In this document: positions 16,677-25,209 of the stretch, piece after piece
Numbering within the stretch: the first letter of the stretch is position 1
How the letters are laid out: every line of letters starts with the position of its first letter
Origin: Thalassobaculum litoreum DSM 18839
GTDB taxonomy: Bacteria; Pseudomonadota; Alphaproteobacteria; Thalassobaculales; Thalassobaculaceae
NCBI RefSeq assembly: GCF_900102465.1
Contig: NZ_FNBW01000005.1
Span: 62,001 to 126,000, forward strand
Direction of reading: 5' to 3'
DNA: 64,000 bases
Made by a program: the position numbers and the translations under genes
Notes under the pieces: model-generated
Seen by the model: only the letters and a program-made list of their open reading frames with translations
Told to the model about the DNA's origin: nothing
Database searches by the model: none

Positions 16677-17633
16677 ATGATCGCCTATATTCTGCGCCGC
16701 TTGCTGTTCGTGATTCCCATTGCCCTAGGCGTGAGCATCGTCTGCTTCGCTCTGGTGTATATCGCGCCGGGCGATCCGCTGAACACGCTGCTTCCCGAGG
16801 ATGCCAGCGCCGAGACCATCGCCATGGTCAAGAAGGCCTACGGCTTCGACAAGCCAATCCCGGTTCAGTACTTCATCTGGCTCGGCAAGGTTCTGACCGG
16901 CGACTTCGGAAATTCCATCGCCTCCGGCCGCGCCGTCACCGACGATCTCTTCAAGGCGCTCGGCAACACGATCCTGCTCGCCGGGGGCGCCGTCGTCGTC
17001 GCCTTCTCTCTGGCCTTCGTCATGGGCCTCGTCGCCGGCTACCACTCCGGTGGTCCGGTAGACCGCGCGGTGACCGGTATCGCGGTGATCGGCGTCAGTA
17101 TCCCGAACTACTGGCTCGGGATCGTTCTGGTCATCATTTTCGCCGTCGAGCTGAACGTGCTGCCGGCCACCGGTATGGGACCGCGCGGATCCGACACCTT
17201 CAATTTCTGGGAGTGGGATCACTTCCGCCATCTGCTGATGCCGATGCTCACCCTGTCGATGATCCCGATCGGCATCATCACCCGCACCACCCGCGCCGCG
17301 GTGGCCGAGGTTCTGAACCAGGACTTCGTCGAGACGCTGCGGGCAAAGGGGCTGGGCGAGCGGGAGATTCTGGTTCACGTCATCAAGAATGCCCTGCCGC
17401 AGGTGCTGGCCGTGATGGGGCTGCAGTTCGGCTATCTGATGGGCGGGTCGATCCTGGTGGAGACGATCTTCACCTGGCCCGGCACCGGCTTCCTGCTGAA
17501 CAAGGCGATCCTGACCCGCGACCTTCCGGTCCTGCAGGGCACGATCCTCGTGCTGGCGATGATCTTCGTCGCCACCAACCTGGTCATCGATCTGCTGCAG
17601 ACGATGGTCGATCCGCGGCTGAAGCGCAGCTGA
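16677..17633 (+). CDS. ABC importer permease, DppB/OppB type
   Basis: The 318-residue inner-membrane protein has about six helices and begins MIAYILRRLLFVIPIALGVS, the standard DppB opening. The cytoplasmic coupling segment lies at about residues 220-245 (EVLNQDFVETLRAKGLGERE), where it meets the ATPase subunits. ATG 16677 has GAAGGGA seven bases upstream. It pairs with the DppC-type protein that follows after 20 bp. Confidence 0.93.
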   Translation: MIAYILRRLLFVIPIALGVSIVCFALVYIAPGDPLNTLLPEDASAETIAMVKKAYGFDKPIPVQYFIWLGKVLTGDFGNSIASGRAVTDDLFKALGNTILLAGGAVVVAFSLAFVMGLVAGYHSGGPVDRAVTGIAVIGVSIPNYWLGIVLVIIFAVELNVLPATGMGPRGSDTFNFWEWDHFRHLLMPMLTLSMIPIGIITRTTRAAVAEVLNQDFVETLRAKGLGEREILVHVIKNALPQVLAVMGLQFGYLMGGSILVETIFTWPGTGFLLNKAILTRDLPVLQGTILVLAMIFVATNLVIDLLQTMVDPRLKRS

Positions 17634-17653
17634 GGCAGAGGAGGGTATCCCCC

Positions 17654-18556
17654 ATGGCGAACATCACCATGTCCCCGGCCGATGCGGTGGCCGTCCAAGG
17701 CGCCCCGGCCGTCCGGGTTCGCAGCTACTGGCAGAATGTCGGTTATCGGCTGCGCTACGACTACCTGACGCTGTTCTTCGGCGCGATGGTGATGCTGATC
17801 CTGCTGTCGGCGGTCTTCGCGCCGCTTCTGGCGCCGATGGATCCTTACGAGAGCAGCCTGATCAACCGGCTGAAGCCGATCGGCTATAAGGACTTCATTC
17901 TCGGCACCGACGAGCTCGGCCGCGATATCCTGTCGCGCATGCTCTATGGCGGACGGATCTCGCTCACCATGGGCATCATGCCGGTGCTGGTGGCGACCCT
18001 GGTCGGCGGCACGCTCGGCATCGTCGCCGGCTTCGTCGGCGGCCGGACCAATATGCTGATCATGCGCGTGGTCGACGTGTTCTACGCCTTCCCCTCGATC
18101 CTGCTGGCGGTCGCCATCTCCGGCGCCATGGGGGGCGGCGTCGTCAACGGTATGCTGTCCCTGACCCTGGTGTTCATTCCGCCGCTCTGTCGGGTGGCGG
18201 AGACCGCGACATCCCAGGTCCGCAATCTCGACTTCGTCGAGGCGGCCCGGGCCACGGGTGCGAAGACGTTCAGCATCATCCGGGTCCATATCCTCGGCAA
18301 TGTGCTGGGCCCGATCCTCGTCTACTCCTCGAGCATGGTGAGCGTCAGCATCCTGCTGGCCTCCGGTCTGTCCTTTCTCGGTCTCGGCGTGACCCCGCCG
18401 GAGCCGGATTGGGGGCTGATGCTGAACACCCTGCGCCAGGCCATCTACATCAACCCGGTGGTCTGCGCGATCCCGGGGGTGGCCATCCTGATCACCTCGA
18501 TCTGCTTCAACCTGGTCAGCGACGGACTGCGCTCGGCCATGGATGTCCGATTGTAA
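17654..18556 (+). CDS. ABC importer permease, DppC/OppC type
   Basis: The start is ATG 17654, behind GAGGAGGG. The 300-residue membrane protein has an N-terminal cytoplasmic tail, the LGTDELGRDILSRMLYGGR segment typical of DppC proteins, and an EAARATGAKTFSIIRVHIL coupling loop. With the DppB-type partner it forms the translocation pore. The gene lies 20 bp after its partner and 11 bp before the ATPase genes. Confidence 0.93.
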   Translation: MANITMSPADAVAVQGAPAVRVRSYWQNVGYRLRYDYLTLFFGAMVMLILLSAVFAPLLAPMDPYESSLINRLKPIGYKDFILGTDELGRDILSRMLYGGRISLTMGIMPVLVATLVGGTLGIVAGFVGGRTNMLIMRVVDVFYAFPSILLAVAISGAMGGGVVNGMLSLTLVFIPPLCRVAETATSQVRNLDFVEAARATGAKTFSIIRVHILGNVLGPILVYSSSMVSVSILLASGLSFLGLGVTPPEPDWGLMLNTLRQAIYINPVVCAIPGVAILITSICFNLVSDGLRSAMDVRL

Positions 18557-18567
18557 GGAGCGAGCCG

Positions 18568-19704
18568 ATGACCGTGACCGAGGATACCCGTAAGGCGCCG
18601 GCGTTGAGTGCCGTCGATCGCAAGGACCTCCGCGACCGAGGCGGCGAGCGCCAGCCGATGCTGATCGCCCGCGAGCTGAAGAAGCATTTCCCGATCACCG
18701 GCGGCGTGTTCAACCGGGCGGTCGGCCATGTCCGCGCGGTGGACGGCGTGAGCTTCACGGTGATGAAGGGCGAGACCCTGGGCGTGGTCGGCGAGTCCGG
18801 CTGCGGCAAGTCCACGCTCGCCCGGCTGCTGATGCATTTGATCGAGCCGGACAGCGGCGAGCTGATCTTCGACGGCGACGCGGTCGGCGAGAAGGACGGG
18901 CTGCTGGTGCGCGACATGCGCCGGCTGATGCAGATGGTGTTCCAGGACAGCTACTCGTCCCTGAACCCGCGCATGCCGGTCGAGGACTCGATCGCCTACG
19001 GCAAGAAGGTGCACGGGGCGAGCGAGGCGGAGGCCAAGGCGGCGGCGCGCGAGCTGCTGACCAAGGTCGGGCTCGATCCGAACCTGTTCGGCCCGCGCTA
19101 TCCGCACGAGCTGTCCGGCGGCCAGAAGCAGCGGGTGAACATCGCCCGTGCTCTGGTGTTGGAGCCGCGCGTGGTGATCCTGGACGAGGCGGTCTCCGCC
19201 CTGGACAAGTCGGTCGAGGCCCAGGTGCTGAACCTGCTGCGCTACCTCAAGCAACATTTCAACCTGACCTATGTCTTCATCTCCCACGACCTGAACGTGG
19301 TCCAATACGTCAGCGACCGCGTGCTGGTGATGTATCTGGGCGAGGTGGTCGAGATCGGTCCGGTGGACGAGATCTACGAGAACCCCAAGCACCCCTATAC
19401 CCAGGCCCTGCTGGCCTCGCGCCTGTCCATGGACCCGGACGACCGGATCGAGGAGCCGCCGCTGGTCGGCGATCCGCCGAACCCGATCAATCCGCCCTCT
19501 GGCTGCCGCTTCCGCACCCGCTGCAAGCACGCGGAGAAGATCTGCGAGATCGATCGGCCGATCCTCGGCGAGTGGCTGTCGGCGGAGGCCCATGTCACCG
19601 CCTGCCATATGTTCGTGCCGAATTCCGGCCACTCGGTCGCCGCCGGTGCGCCGGTACCGCCGACCCCGAAACGTACCGAGGCCGCCATGGCCGGCGGCGA
19701 TTGA
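18568..19704 (+). CDS. ABC importer ATPase, DppF/OppF type
   Basis: ATG 18568 follows AAGGAG. The 378-residue ATPase has Walker A GESGCGKST, signature LSGGQKQR, Walker B VVILDEAVSALD and the switch His in FISHDLNVV. It ends with the oligopeptide-ABC C-terminal domain, including a Cys-rich stretch (SGCRFRTRCKHAEKIC) that in relatives can bind an iron-sulphur cluster. It powers transport together with the next gene. The tail after the Cys region is about 50 residues longer than usual and Pro/Ala-rich. Confidence 0.93.
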   Translation: MTVTEDTRKAPALSAVDRKDLRDRGGERQPMLIARELKKHFPITGGVFNRAVGHVRAVDGVSFTVMKGETLGVVGESGCGKSTLARLLMHLIEPDSGELIFDGDAVGEKDGLLVRDMRRLMQMVFQDSYSSLNPRMPVEDSIAYGKKVHGASEAEAKAAARELLTKVGLDPNLFGPRYPHELSGGQKQRVNIARALVLEPRVVILDEAVSALDKSVEAQVLNLLRYLKQHFNLTYVFISHDLNVVQYVSDRVLVMYLGEVVEIGPVDEIYENPKHPYTQALLASRLSMDPDDRIEEPPLVGDPPNPINPPSGCRFRTRCKHAEKICEIDRPILGEWLSAEAHVTACHMFVPNSGHSVAAGAPVPPTPKRTEAAMAGGD

Positions 19705-19720
19705 GAAGGAGGGCAGCGCG

Positions 19721-20737
19721 ATGACTGATACCGGCACCCCCCCGCTGGTCCGCCTCCAGGACCTCAACGTCAAGTTCGTCACCCGCGAGAGCACGGTCAG
19801 CGCGGTGAACGACGTGAACCTCACCCTCAAGGCCGGCGAGGTGCTCTGCATCATCGGCGAGTCCGGCTCCGGCAAGAGCGTGAGCATGCGCGCCCTGATG
19901 CGCCTGCTGCCGGAGCGCCGGGCCCGGATCACCGGCACCGTCGAGGTCGATGGCAAGGACGTGCTGTCGCTCAAGGGGAAGGAGCTGTCCGACCTGCGCG
20001 GCGGCCTGGTCTCCATGATTTTCCAGGAGCCGATGACGGCCCTGGACCCGGTCTACACCGTCGGTCACCAGATCGCCGAAACCGTGCGCCGGCACGAGGG
20101 CTGCACCTACGATCAGGGCATGGAGCGGGCGCTGGAGCTGCTGGAACTGGTCAAGGTCCCGTCGGCCGAACGGCGGCTGAGGGCGTTCCCGCACGAACTG
20201 TCCGGCGGCCTGCGCCAGCGCGCGATGATCGCCATGGCGCTGTCCTGCCGACCGAAGCTGCTGCTGGCCGACGAGCCGACCACGGCGCTGGACGCCACGG
20301 TGCAGATCCAGGTGCTGATCCTGCTGCGCAAGATCCAGGCGGAGATGGGCATGGGGGTGATCTTCGTCACCCACGATCTGGGCGTGGCGGCGGAGATCGC
20401 CGACCGGGTCGCGGTCATGTATGCCGGCCGGATCGTCGAAACCGGGACTGTGCAGGAGGTGCTCGGCAACCCCAAGCACCCCTACACCCAGGGCATGCTG
20501 TCCTCCACCGTGCACGGCAACATGCGCGGCAAGGATATCGAGGCGATCCCCGGCAGCCCGCCCGACCTGCGCGCCATGCCGCCGGGCTGTGCCTTCGCCC
20601 CGCGCTGCAAGTATGCCGAGGCCGCCTGCACCACGGCCCTGCCGCCGGAGGTGATCTTCGATGCCGGGCGCATGGCCCGCTGCATCAAGGTGGCGCCGGA
20701 TTCCGTGCGTCAGAAGGAACTCGTTCCCGCCGAATGA
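19721..20737 (+). CDS. ABC importer ATPase, DppD/OppD type
   Basis: ATG 19721 follows AAGGAGGG. The 338-residue ATPase has Walker A GESGSGKSV, signature LSGGLRQR, Walker B LLLADEPTTALD and switch His in FVTHDLGVA. The C-terminal oligopeptide domain carries Cys residues in CAFAPRCKYAEAAC. It completes the five-part importer (SBP, B, C, F, D). The next gene, 36 bp on, is the first hydrolase. Confidence 0.93.
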   Translation: MTDTGTPPLVRLQDLNVKFVTRESTVSAVNDVNLTLKAGEVLCIIGESGSGKSVSMRALMRLLPERRARITGTVEVDGKDVLSLKGKELSDLRGGLVSMIFQEPMTALDPVYTVGHQIAETVRRHEGCTYDQGMERALELLELVKVPSAERRLRAFPHELSGGLRQRAMIAMALSCRPKLLLADEPTTALDATVQIQVLILLRKIQAEMGMGVIFVTHDLGVAAEIADRVAVMYAGRIVETGTVQEVLGNPKHPYTQGMLSSTVHGNMRGKDIEAIPGSPPDLRAMPPGCAFAPRCKYAEAACTTALPPEVIFDAGRMARCIKVAPDSVRQKELVPAE

Positions 20738-20773
20738 TCCCCAACAGGAAACGCTGTCGCCAGGGAGGCTGAC

Positions 20774-21487
20774 ATGATGAACAAGACCGACATTTCCCAG
20801 CGCGTGATCGACTTCGTGACCGCCCGACTGGGCACGCCCCATCCCCATGCCGGCCTCGATCCCTCGAAGACCGCACTGATCGTCATCGACCTGCAGAACG
20901 GCTTCATGATGGACGACGTGGCCCACGCGCTCTGTGTCCAGGCCCGAGACATCGTTCCCAATGTGAACCGGCTGGCGGAGGCGGTGCGCGCCACCGGCGG
21001 GCAGGTCTACTGGATCCAGAACACCCACGACGAGAACTGTCTGGAGAGCTGGTCGAACCTGCACGCCATGACCCCGCCCGCCAAGGTCGCCAAGCGCATC
21101 GAGTCCATGTCGCCGGGCGGCCTCGGCCACCAGCTCTGGGCCGAGCTCGACGTGAAGGACGGCGACCGCAAGGTCCTGAAGAACCGCTACTCGGCGTTCG
21201 TCGAGGGCTCCTCCGACCTGCACGAGATCCTGAAGGCCGAGGGCATCGACACGCTGCTGATCACCGGTACGCTGACCAATGTGTGCTGCGAGTCCTCGGC
21301 GCGCGACGCGATGATGCTGAACTACAAGGTCGTGATGGTGACCGACGGCAACGCCGCGATCACCGATATCGAGCACAACTCGGCCCTGACCAACTTCTAC
21401 CTGACCTTCGGTGACATCTACAGCACCGACGAACTGGTCGAGATCCTGCACAAGAACGCCGATAGCGCTCAGGTGGCCGCCGAATGA
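20774..21487 (+). CDS. Isochorismatase-like cysteine hydrolase (biuret/ureidoacrylate amidohydrolase type)
   Basis: The 237-residue protein has the cysteine-hydrolase triad Asp39 (IVIDLQNGF), Lys136 (KNRYSAF) and Cys171 (TNVCCESSARDA), with the non-proline cis-peptide region TGTLTNV. This family cleaves C-N bonds of small amides and ureides, for example N-carbamoylsarcosine, ureidoacrylate (RutB) and biuret (BiuH). It is cytoplasmic. It lies directly after the importer genes and overlaps the asparaginase-like gene by 4 bp (ATGA), so it probably takes part in one pathway with it. Two adjacent ATGs (20774, 20777) are equally possible starts. The substrate is inferred only as a small amide or ureide. 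Confidence 0.85.
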   Translation: MMNKTDISQRVIDFVTARLGTPHPHAGLDPSKTALIVIDLQNGFMMDDVAHALCVQARDIVPNVNRLAEAVRATGGQVYWIQNTHDENCLESWSNLHAMTPPAKVAKRIESMSPGGLGHQLWAELDVKDGDRKVLKNRYSAFVEGSSDLHEILKAEGIDTLLITGTLTNVCCESSARDAMMLNYKVVMVTDGNAAITDIEHNSALTNFYLTFGDIYSTDELVEILHKNADSAQVAAE

Positions 21488-22482
21488 GCAAGCCCAAGGT
21501 CGCAGTGATCGGCACCGGTGGCACCATCGCCTCGATCGGCAAGGGACCCCTCGACATCCTCGACTACGGGGCCAACAATTCCATGCTCGAAGTCGACAAG
21601 ATCGTCGAGCTGTTCCCCGAAGTGCACGAGGTGGCCGACGTCCTCGTCGTGCCGTTCCGCGCCATCCCCAGCCCGTCCATGGGCTTCGCCGAATGGAAGG
21701 AGCTGGTGCTCAAGATCGACGAGGTGGCGGCGGCCAATCCGGACCTCGCCGGCTTCGTGGTCACCCACGGCACCGCCTCGCTGGAGGAGACCGCCTATGT
21801 CCTCCACCTGACGGTCAAGACCGAGCTTCCGGTGGTGGTCATCGGCTCCCAGCGGCCGTCCAGCGCGCTGTCGACCGATGCCGGGTTCAACCTGGTCAAC
21901 GGCATCCGCACGGCGGCGAGCCCGCAGGCCCGGGGAATGGGGGTGATGACCCTGCTCAACGACGAGATCCAGTCGGCTCGCGAGGTCACCAAGACCTCCA
22001 CCTACCGGATGCAGACCTTCCGCAGCCCGGATTTCGGCTGCCTCGGCCATGCCGACGGCGACGCGGTGGCGTTCTACCGCAAGCCGCTGCGCCGCCACGC
22101 CCCGGATACCGAGTTCGACATCCGCACCATGGACAGCCTGCCCCGGGTCGACATCGTCTATGCCTATTGCGGTTCCGACGGCACGGCCGCCCGCGCCTTC
22201 ATCGAGGCCGGGGCCAAGGGCATCGTGTCGGCCGGCTTCGCGCCGGGCTTCTGCGGCCCGGGCGACGAGGGGCCGCTGAAGGAGGCGGTGGAGACGGGGA
22301 TCACCGTCGTCCAGTCCAGCCGGGCCGGCAGCGGGCGGACCTTCAAGAGCACCAAGCTCAAGGAGAACGGCTTCCTCATCGCCGACAACCTCAACCCGCA
22401 GAAGGCCCGCATCCTGCTGGCCTTCGCCCTGTCGGTGACCAGCGACCCGGCGGAGATCGAGCGGATCTTCGCCACCTACTGA
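21484..22482 (+). CDS. Type I/II asparaginase-family amidohydrolase with altered substrate site
   Basis: The 332-residue protein has the asparaginase fold with the two catalytic threonines: Thr14 in GTGGTIAS and Thr94 or Thr97 in the segment VTHGTASLEET, plus Lys170 in AREVTKTSTYR. Classical enzymes read THGTDTxEET, where the Asp (Asp90 of E. coli AnsB) holds the alpha-amino group of asparagine. Here that position is Ala98. The nucleophile and lysine are kept, so it should be an active amidohydrolase that no longer needs an alpha-amino group. It has no signal peptide and is translationally coupled to the cysteine hydrolase before it. An ordinary L-asparaginase role is therefore doubtful. Confidence 0.85.
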   Translation: MSKPKVAVIGTGGTIASIGKGPLDILDYGANNSMLEVDKIVELFPEVHEVADVLVVPFRAIPSPSMGFAEWKELVLKIDEVAAANPDLAGFVVTHGTASLEETAYVLHLTVKTELPVVVIGSQRPSSALSTDAGFNLVNGIRTAASPQARGMGVMTLLNDEIQSAREVTKTSTYRMQTFRSPDFGCLGHADGDAVAFYRKPLRRHAPDTEFDIRTMDSLPRVDIVYAYCGSDGTAARAFIEAGAKGIVSAGFAPGFCGPGDEGPLKEAVETGITVVQSSRAGSGRTFKSTKLKENGFLIADNLNPQKARILLAFALSVTSDPAEIERIFATY

Positions 22483-22495
22483 CGGAGATCACTCC

Positions 22496-23419
22496 ATGGC
22501 GACCGCCGATCCCGCCAATGCGGCGGATCCGGTCCTGCCGGCTCCCACGCAGCCGGACGGCCGGCGCGGCATTCTCCTGATGCTGGTCGGCCTTCTGCTG
22601 TTCTCGATCCTGAACGGCGTGGTCAAGGCGCAGACCGAGCTGTTCCCGGTCGTACAGATCATGTTCTTCCGCAACGCCTTCGCCATGATCCCACTGGCGA
22701 TGGTGATCATGTGGTTCGGCGGCTGGCGGCGGCTGCGGACGCGTATGCCGGCGTGGCATCTGCTGCATGCCGCGCTCATGTCCGCCGCGATCGGGCTGAT
22801 CTTCGCCGGCTACGAGCGCCTCCCGCTGGCCGATGCGACGGCGATCAATTTCGCGGCACCGCTGATCGTGACCGCCCTGTCGGCGCCGCTGCTGCGGGAG
22901 GCCGTGGGGTGGGTGAAATGGGTGGCTGTCGGCGTCGGCTTCGCCGGGGTGATGTTCATGGTCCAGCCGGGCGGGGACGTGATCCGTCCGGGGGCGCTCT
23001 ACAGCCTCGCCGGCACGGTGCTGTCGGCCGGTGCGGTGCTGATCACCCGCCATCTCAGCAAGCACGATTCCACCATGACCATCGTGTTCGCGTTCATGGG
23101 GCTGTCCTCTGCCATGGTCATCCCGCTGCTGCCGGCGGTGTGGGTGACCCCGACGCCGTGGCAGCTCGCCGGGCTGATCGCCATGGGGCTGGCCTCGGGC
23201 GGGGCGCAGTACATGACCACGCGGGCGCTGTTCCACGCGCCTGCGGCGACCATCGCGCCGATGAACTACACCAAGATGATCTGGGCGCTGCTGATCGGCT
23301 TTTTCGCCTTCGGCGACTGGCCGGGGCCGGTGGTGCTGGCGGGCTCCGCGCTGGTGCTCGCCAGCACCTGGGTCGTCTACCGCAGCGAGGGGCGCGCGCG
23401 GCGGGCCCCCAGGCTGTGA
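22496..23419 (+). CDS. DMT-superfamily (EamA) permease, copy A
   Basis: ATG 22496 has GGAG eight bases upstream. The 307-residue protein has about ten hydrophobic helices in two EamA repeats (about 20-155 and 170-300). Such proteins export or import small metabolites, often amino acids. As the last gene of the importer-hydrolase operon it may export a pathway product. It shares the general type of the permease at 25210-26274. Its stop codon is 4 bp from that of the convergent amidase. Confidence 0.87.
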   Translation: MATADPANAADPVLPAPTQPDGRRGILLMLVGLLLFSILNGVVKAQTELFPVVQIMFFRNAFAMIPLAMVIMWFGGWRRLRTRMPAWHLLHAALMSAAIGLIFAGYERLPLADATAINFAAPLIVTALSAPLLREAVGWVKWVAVGVGFAGVMFMVQPGGDVIRPGALYSLAGTVLSAGAVLITRHLSKHDSTMTIVFAFMGLSSAMVIPLLPAVWVTPTPWQLAGLIAMGLASGGAQYMTTRALFHAPAATIAPMNYTKMIWALLIGFFAFGDWPGPVVLAGSALVLASTWVVYRSEGRARRAPRL

Positions 23420-23423
23420 CCGG

Positions 23424-24845
23424 TCACTCCGCGGCGGCGGCCTGGGCGGCGAGCTTCGAGGGGCGGTGCTTGCGCCATTCCGTGGCGGCCTCGTAGGCGG
23501 CGCCGACCTGGAACACCGCCGCCTCGTCGAACGCCTTGCCGACGATCTGCATCGACAGCGGCAGGCCGTTGCTGTGGTAGCCGGCGCAGACCGACATGGC
23601 CGGGTTGCCGGTGACGTTGAACGGCTGGGTCATCATGCCGGACAGCTTCATCGGGTCGTCGCCCAGGGCGTCGAACCGGCCGGCGGTCACCACCGAGCAC
23701 GGCGCGATCAGGGCGTCGTATTGGCCCAGGATCACGTTGTTCACCTCGATCGCCAGCTCGCGCCGAACCCGCAGGGCCTCCACATAGTCGGAGCCGCGCA
23801 CGAAGGCGCCGGCCATCAGCCGCTCCCGGGTCGGCCGGCCGTAGAGTTCCGGCCGCTCGATCAGGTCGTGCTCGTGGATCGCGTAGCATTCCGGCAGCAC
23901 CAGCAGGCGGGCGCAGGCCTGATAGAGGTCGTAGGGCGAGAGCTGCACGGTCTCCACCGTCGCCCCTTCGGAGCGCAGCATGTCGAGGGCGGTGTGGATC
24001 GCCTTGACCGCTTCCGGGTCGGCGGTGCCTTCCTCCTCGATCCAGTGCTCGACAAAGGCGATCTTCATGCCGGCCACGCCCCTGCCGAGGGCGGCGGTGT
24101 AGTCCGGCACCGGGACATCGGCGCAGGCCGGGTCGAGCGGATCGAAGCCGGCCATCACCGACAGCGAGATCGCCGCGTCCTCAACGCTCCAGCTCAGCGG
24201 GCCGCAATGGTCCATGGTGTAGGACAGCGGAAACACGCCGCGCCGGCTCACCCGTCCGTAGGTCGGCTTCATGCCCACCGTGCCGCACAGGGCGGCCGGG
24301 CCGCGGATCGAGCCGCCGGTGTCGGAGCCGAGCGCCATGCGCGTGATGCCCACGGCGACCGCCGCTCCGGAGCCGGAGGAGGAGCCGCCCGGGATGTGGT
24401 CGAGGTTCCACGGATTGCGCGCCGGCGGGAAGAAGGTTTCATCGTTCGGCGCGCCGGTGGCGAACTCGATGGTCGCGCACTTGCCGAGCATCACCGCGCC
24501 GCCGTCGAGCAGGAGCTGCACCGAATGGGCATTGGCGTCGGGCACGAACTCGGAGCGCAGGTGCGACTGGCAGGAGGTGAGCACGCCTTCGGTGTTGTAG
24601 ATGTCCTTCACCCCGAACGGCACGCCATGCATTGGGCCGAGGTCGGTGCCGCTCGCCAGTTCCTTTTCGGCCGCCGCCGCGCGGGCCAGCGCCAGATCGG
24701 CCGTCACGGTGTTGAAGCTGTGCAGCGTGTCGTTGGTGGCCTCGATCCGCTCCAGCGCGGCTTCGGTGACGGCGACCGGGGAGACCGAGCCGTCGCGGTA
24801 GCCGCGGCCGAGCTCGGCGATGGAGAGATCCAGCAGCTCGCTCAT
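23424..24845 (-). CDS. Amidase-signature hydrolase, AtzE/GatA-like (copy 2)
   Basis: The 473-residue enzyme is a close paralogue of copy 1 at 12760-14178. The triad is Lys80 (FGVKDIY), cis-Ser155 (GGSSSGSG) and Ser179 (GSDTGGSIRG). Both copies share long stretches around RRGVFPLSYTMDHCGPLS and FNVTGNPAMS. The substrate-pocket region at about residues 380-410 differs (ALGDDPMKLSGMM here, DAPQKGFPLAWPM in copy 1), so the two probably act on different amides. It is coupled by ATGA to its own AtzG-like gene. The convergent position against the importer operon, with a 4-bp gap, keeps it inside the same cluster. Confidence 0.9.
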   Translation of the reverse strand: MSELLDLSIAELGRGYRDGSVSPVAVTEAALERIEATNDTLHSFNTVTADLALARAAAAEKELASGTDLGPMHGVPFGVKDIYNTEGVLTSCQSHLRSEFVPDANAHSVQLLLDGGAVMLGKCATIEFATGAPNDETFFPPARNPWNLDHIPGGSSSGSGAAVAVGITRMALGSDTGGSIRGPAALCGTVGMKPTYGRVSRRGVFPLSYTMDHCGPLSWSVEDAAISLSVMAGFDPLDPACADVPVPDYTAALGRGVAGMKIAFVEHWIEEEGTADPEAVKAIHTALDMLRSEGATVETVQLSPYDLYQACARLLVLPECYAIHEHDLIERPELYGRPTRERLMAGAFVRGSDYVEALRVRRELAIEVNNVILGQYDALIAPCSVVTAGRFDALGDDPMKLSGMMTQPFNVTGNPAMSVCAGYHSNGLPLSMQIVGKAFDEAAVFQVGAAYEAATEWRKHRPSKLAAQAAAAE

Positions 24846-25066
24846 GGCGCACCTCCCTTGCCGCCCTCGGCGAGCCGGCTGACGGTCTCGTAGGCGAACA
24901 CGTTGGCGGGCTCCAGCGCAGCCGATTTGCGGCTGCGCACCACGTCGGTCCAGGCCTGGACCTGCTTGAAGGCGTTGAACATGGTCTGCTCGCGGTCCTG
25001 CGGGATGCGCAGGCCCGCACGCTCGATCAGGCCGTCGTACTGACGGCGGAGGGCGTCGTCGTCCAT
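24842..25066 (-). CDS. AtzG-like small amidase partner (copy 2)
   Basis: ATG 25066 has GGGAG seven bases upstream. The 74-residue protein is mostly helical and contains AALEPANVF, matching the copy-1 segment AAAEPAGIF. It overlaps the amidase start by 4 bp. It probably acts as the structural partner of amidase copy 2, as GatC does for GatA. An operator-like palindrome lies 80 bp upstream. Confidence 0.75.
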   Translation of the reverse strand: MDDDALRRQYDGLIERAGLRIPQDREQTMFNAFKQVQAWTDVVRSRKSAALEPANVFAYETVSRLAEGGKGGAP

Positions 25067-25145
25067 GGTATGTCTCCCTGAAGGCCGACGCGGGCGTGTC
25101 CCGGGCCGGTGGTCCCTGTCAGAGGAAACCGTAGACTCGGCTCCA

Positions 25146-25157
25146 ATTGGATACAAT
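25146..25157. promoter_or_regulatory. GntR-type operator candidate 3
   Basis: ATTGGATACAAT is identical to the site at 14795-14806. It lies 80 bp upstream of AtzG-like copy 2 and 50 bp beyond the 3' end of the permease gene, so it most probably controls the AtzG2-amidase2 unit. Confidence 0.65.
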
Positions 25158-25209
25158 TCGGAAAATTAGCAGAATTTTGTGTCCCGCATCCCGCTTTTTG
25201 TGGGAGAGG

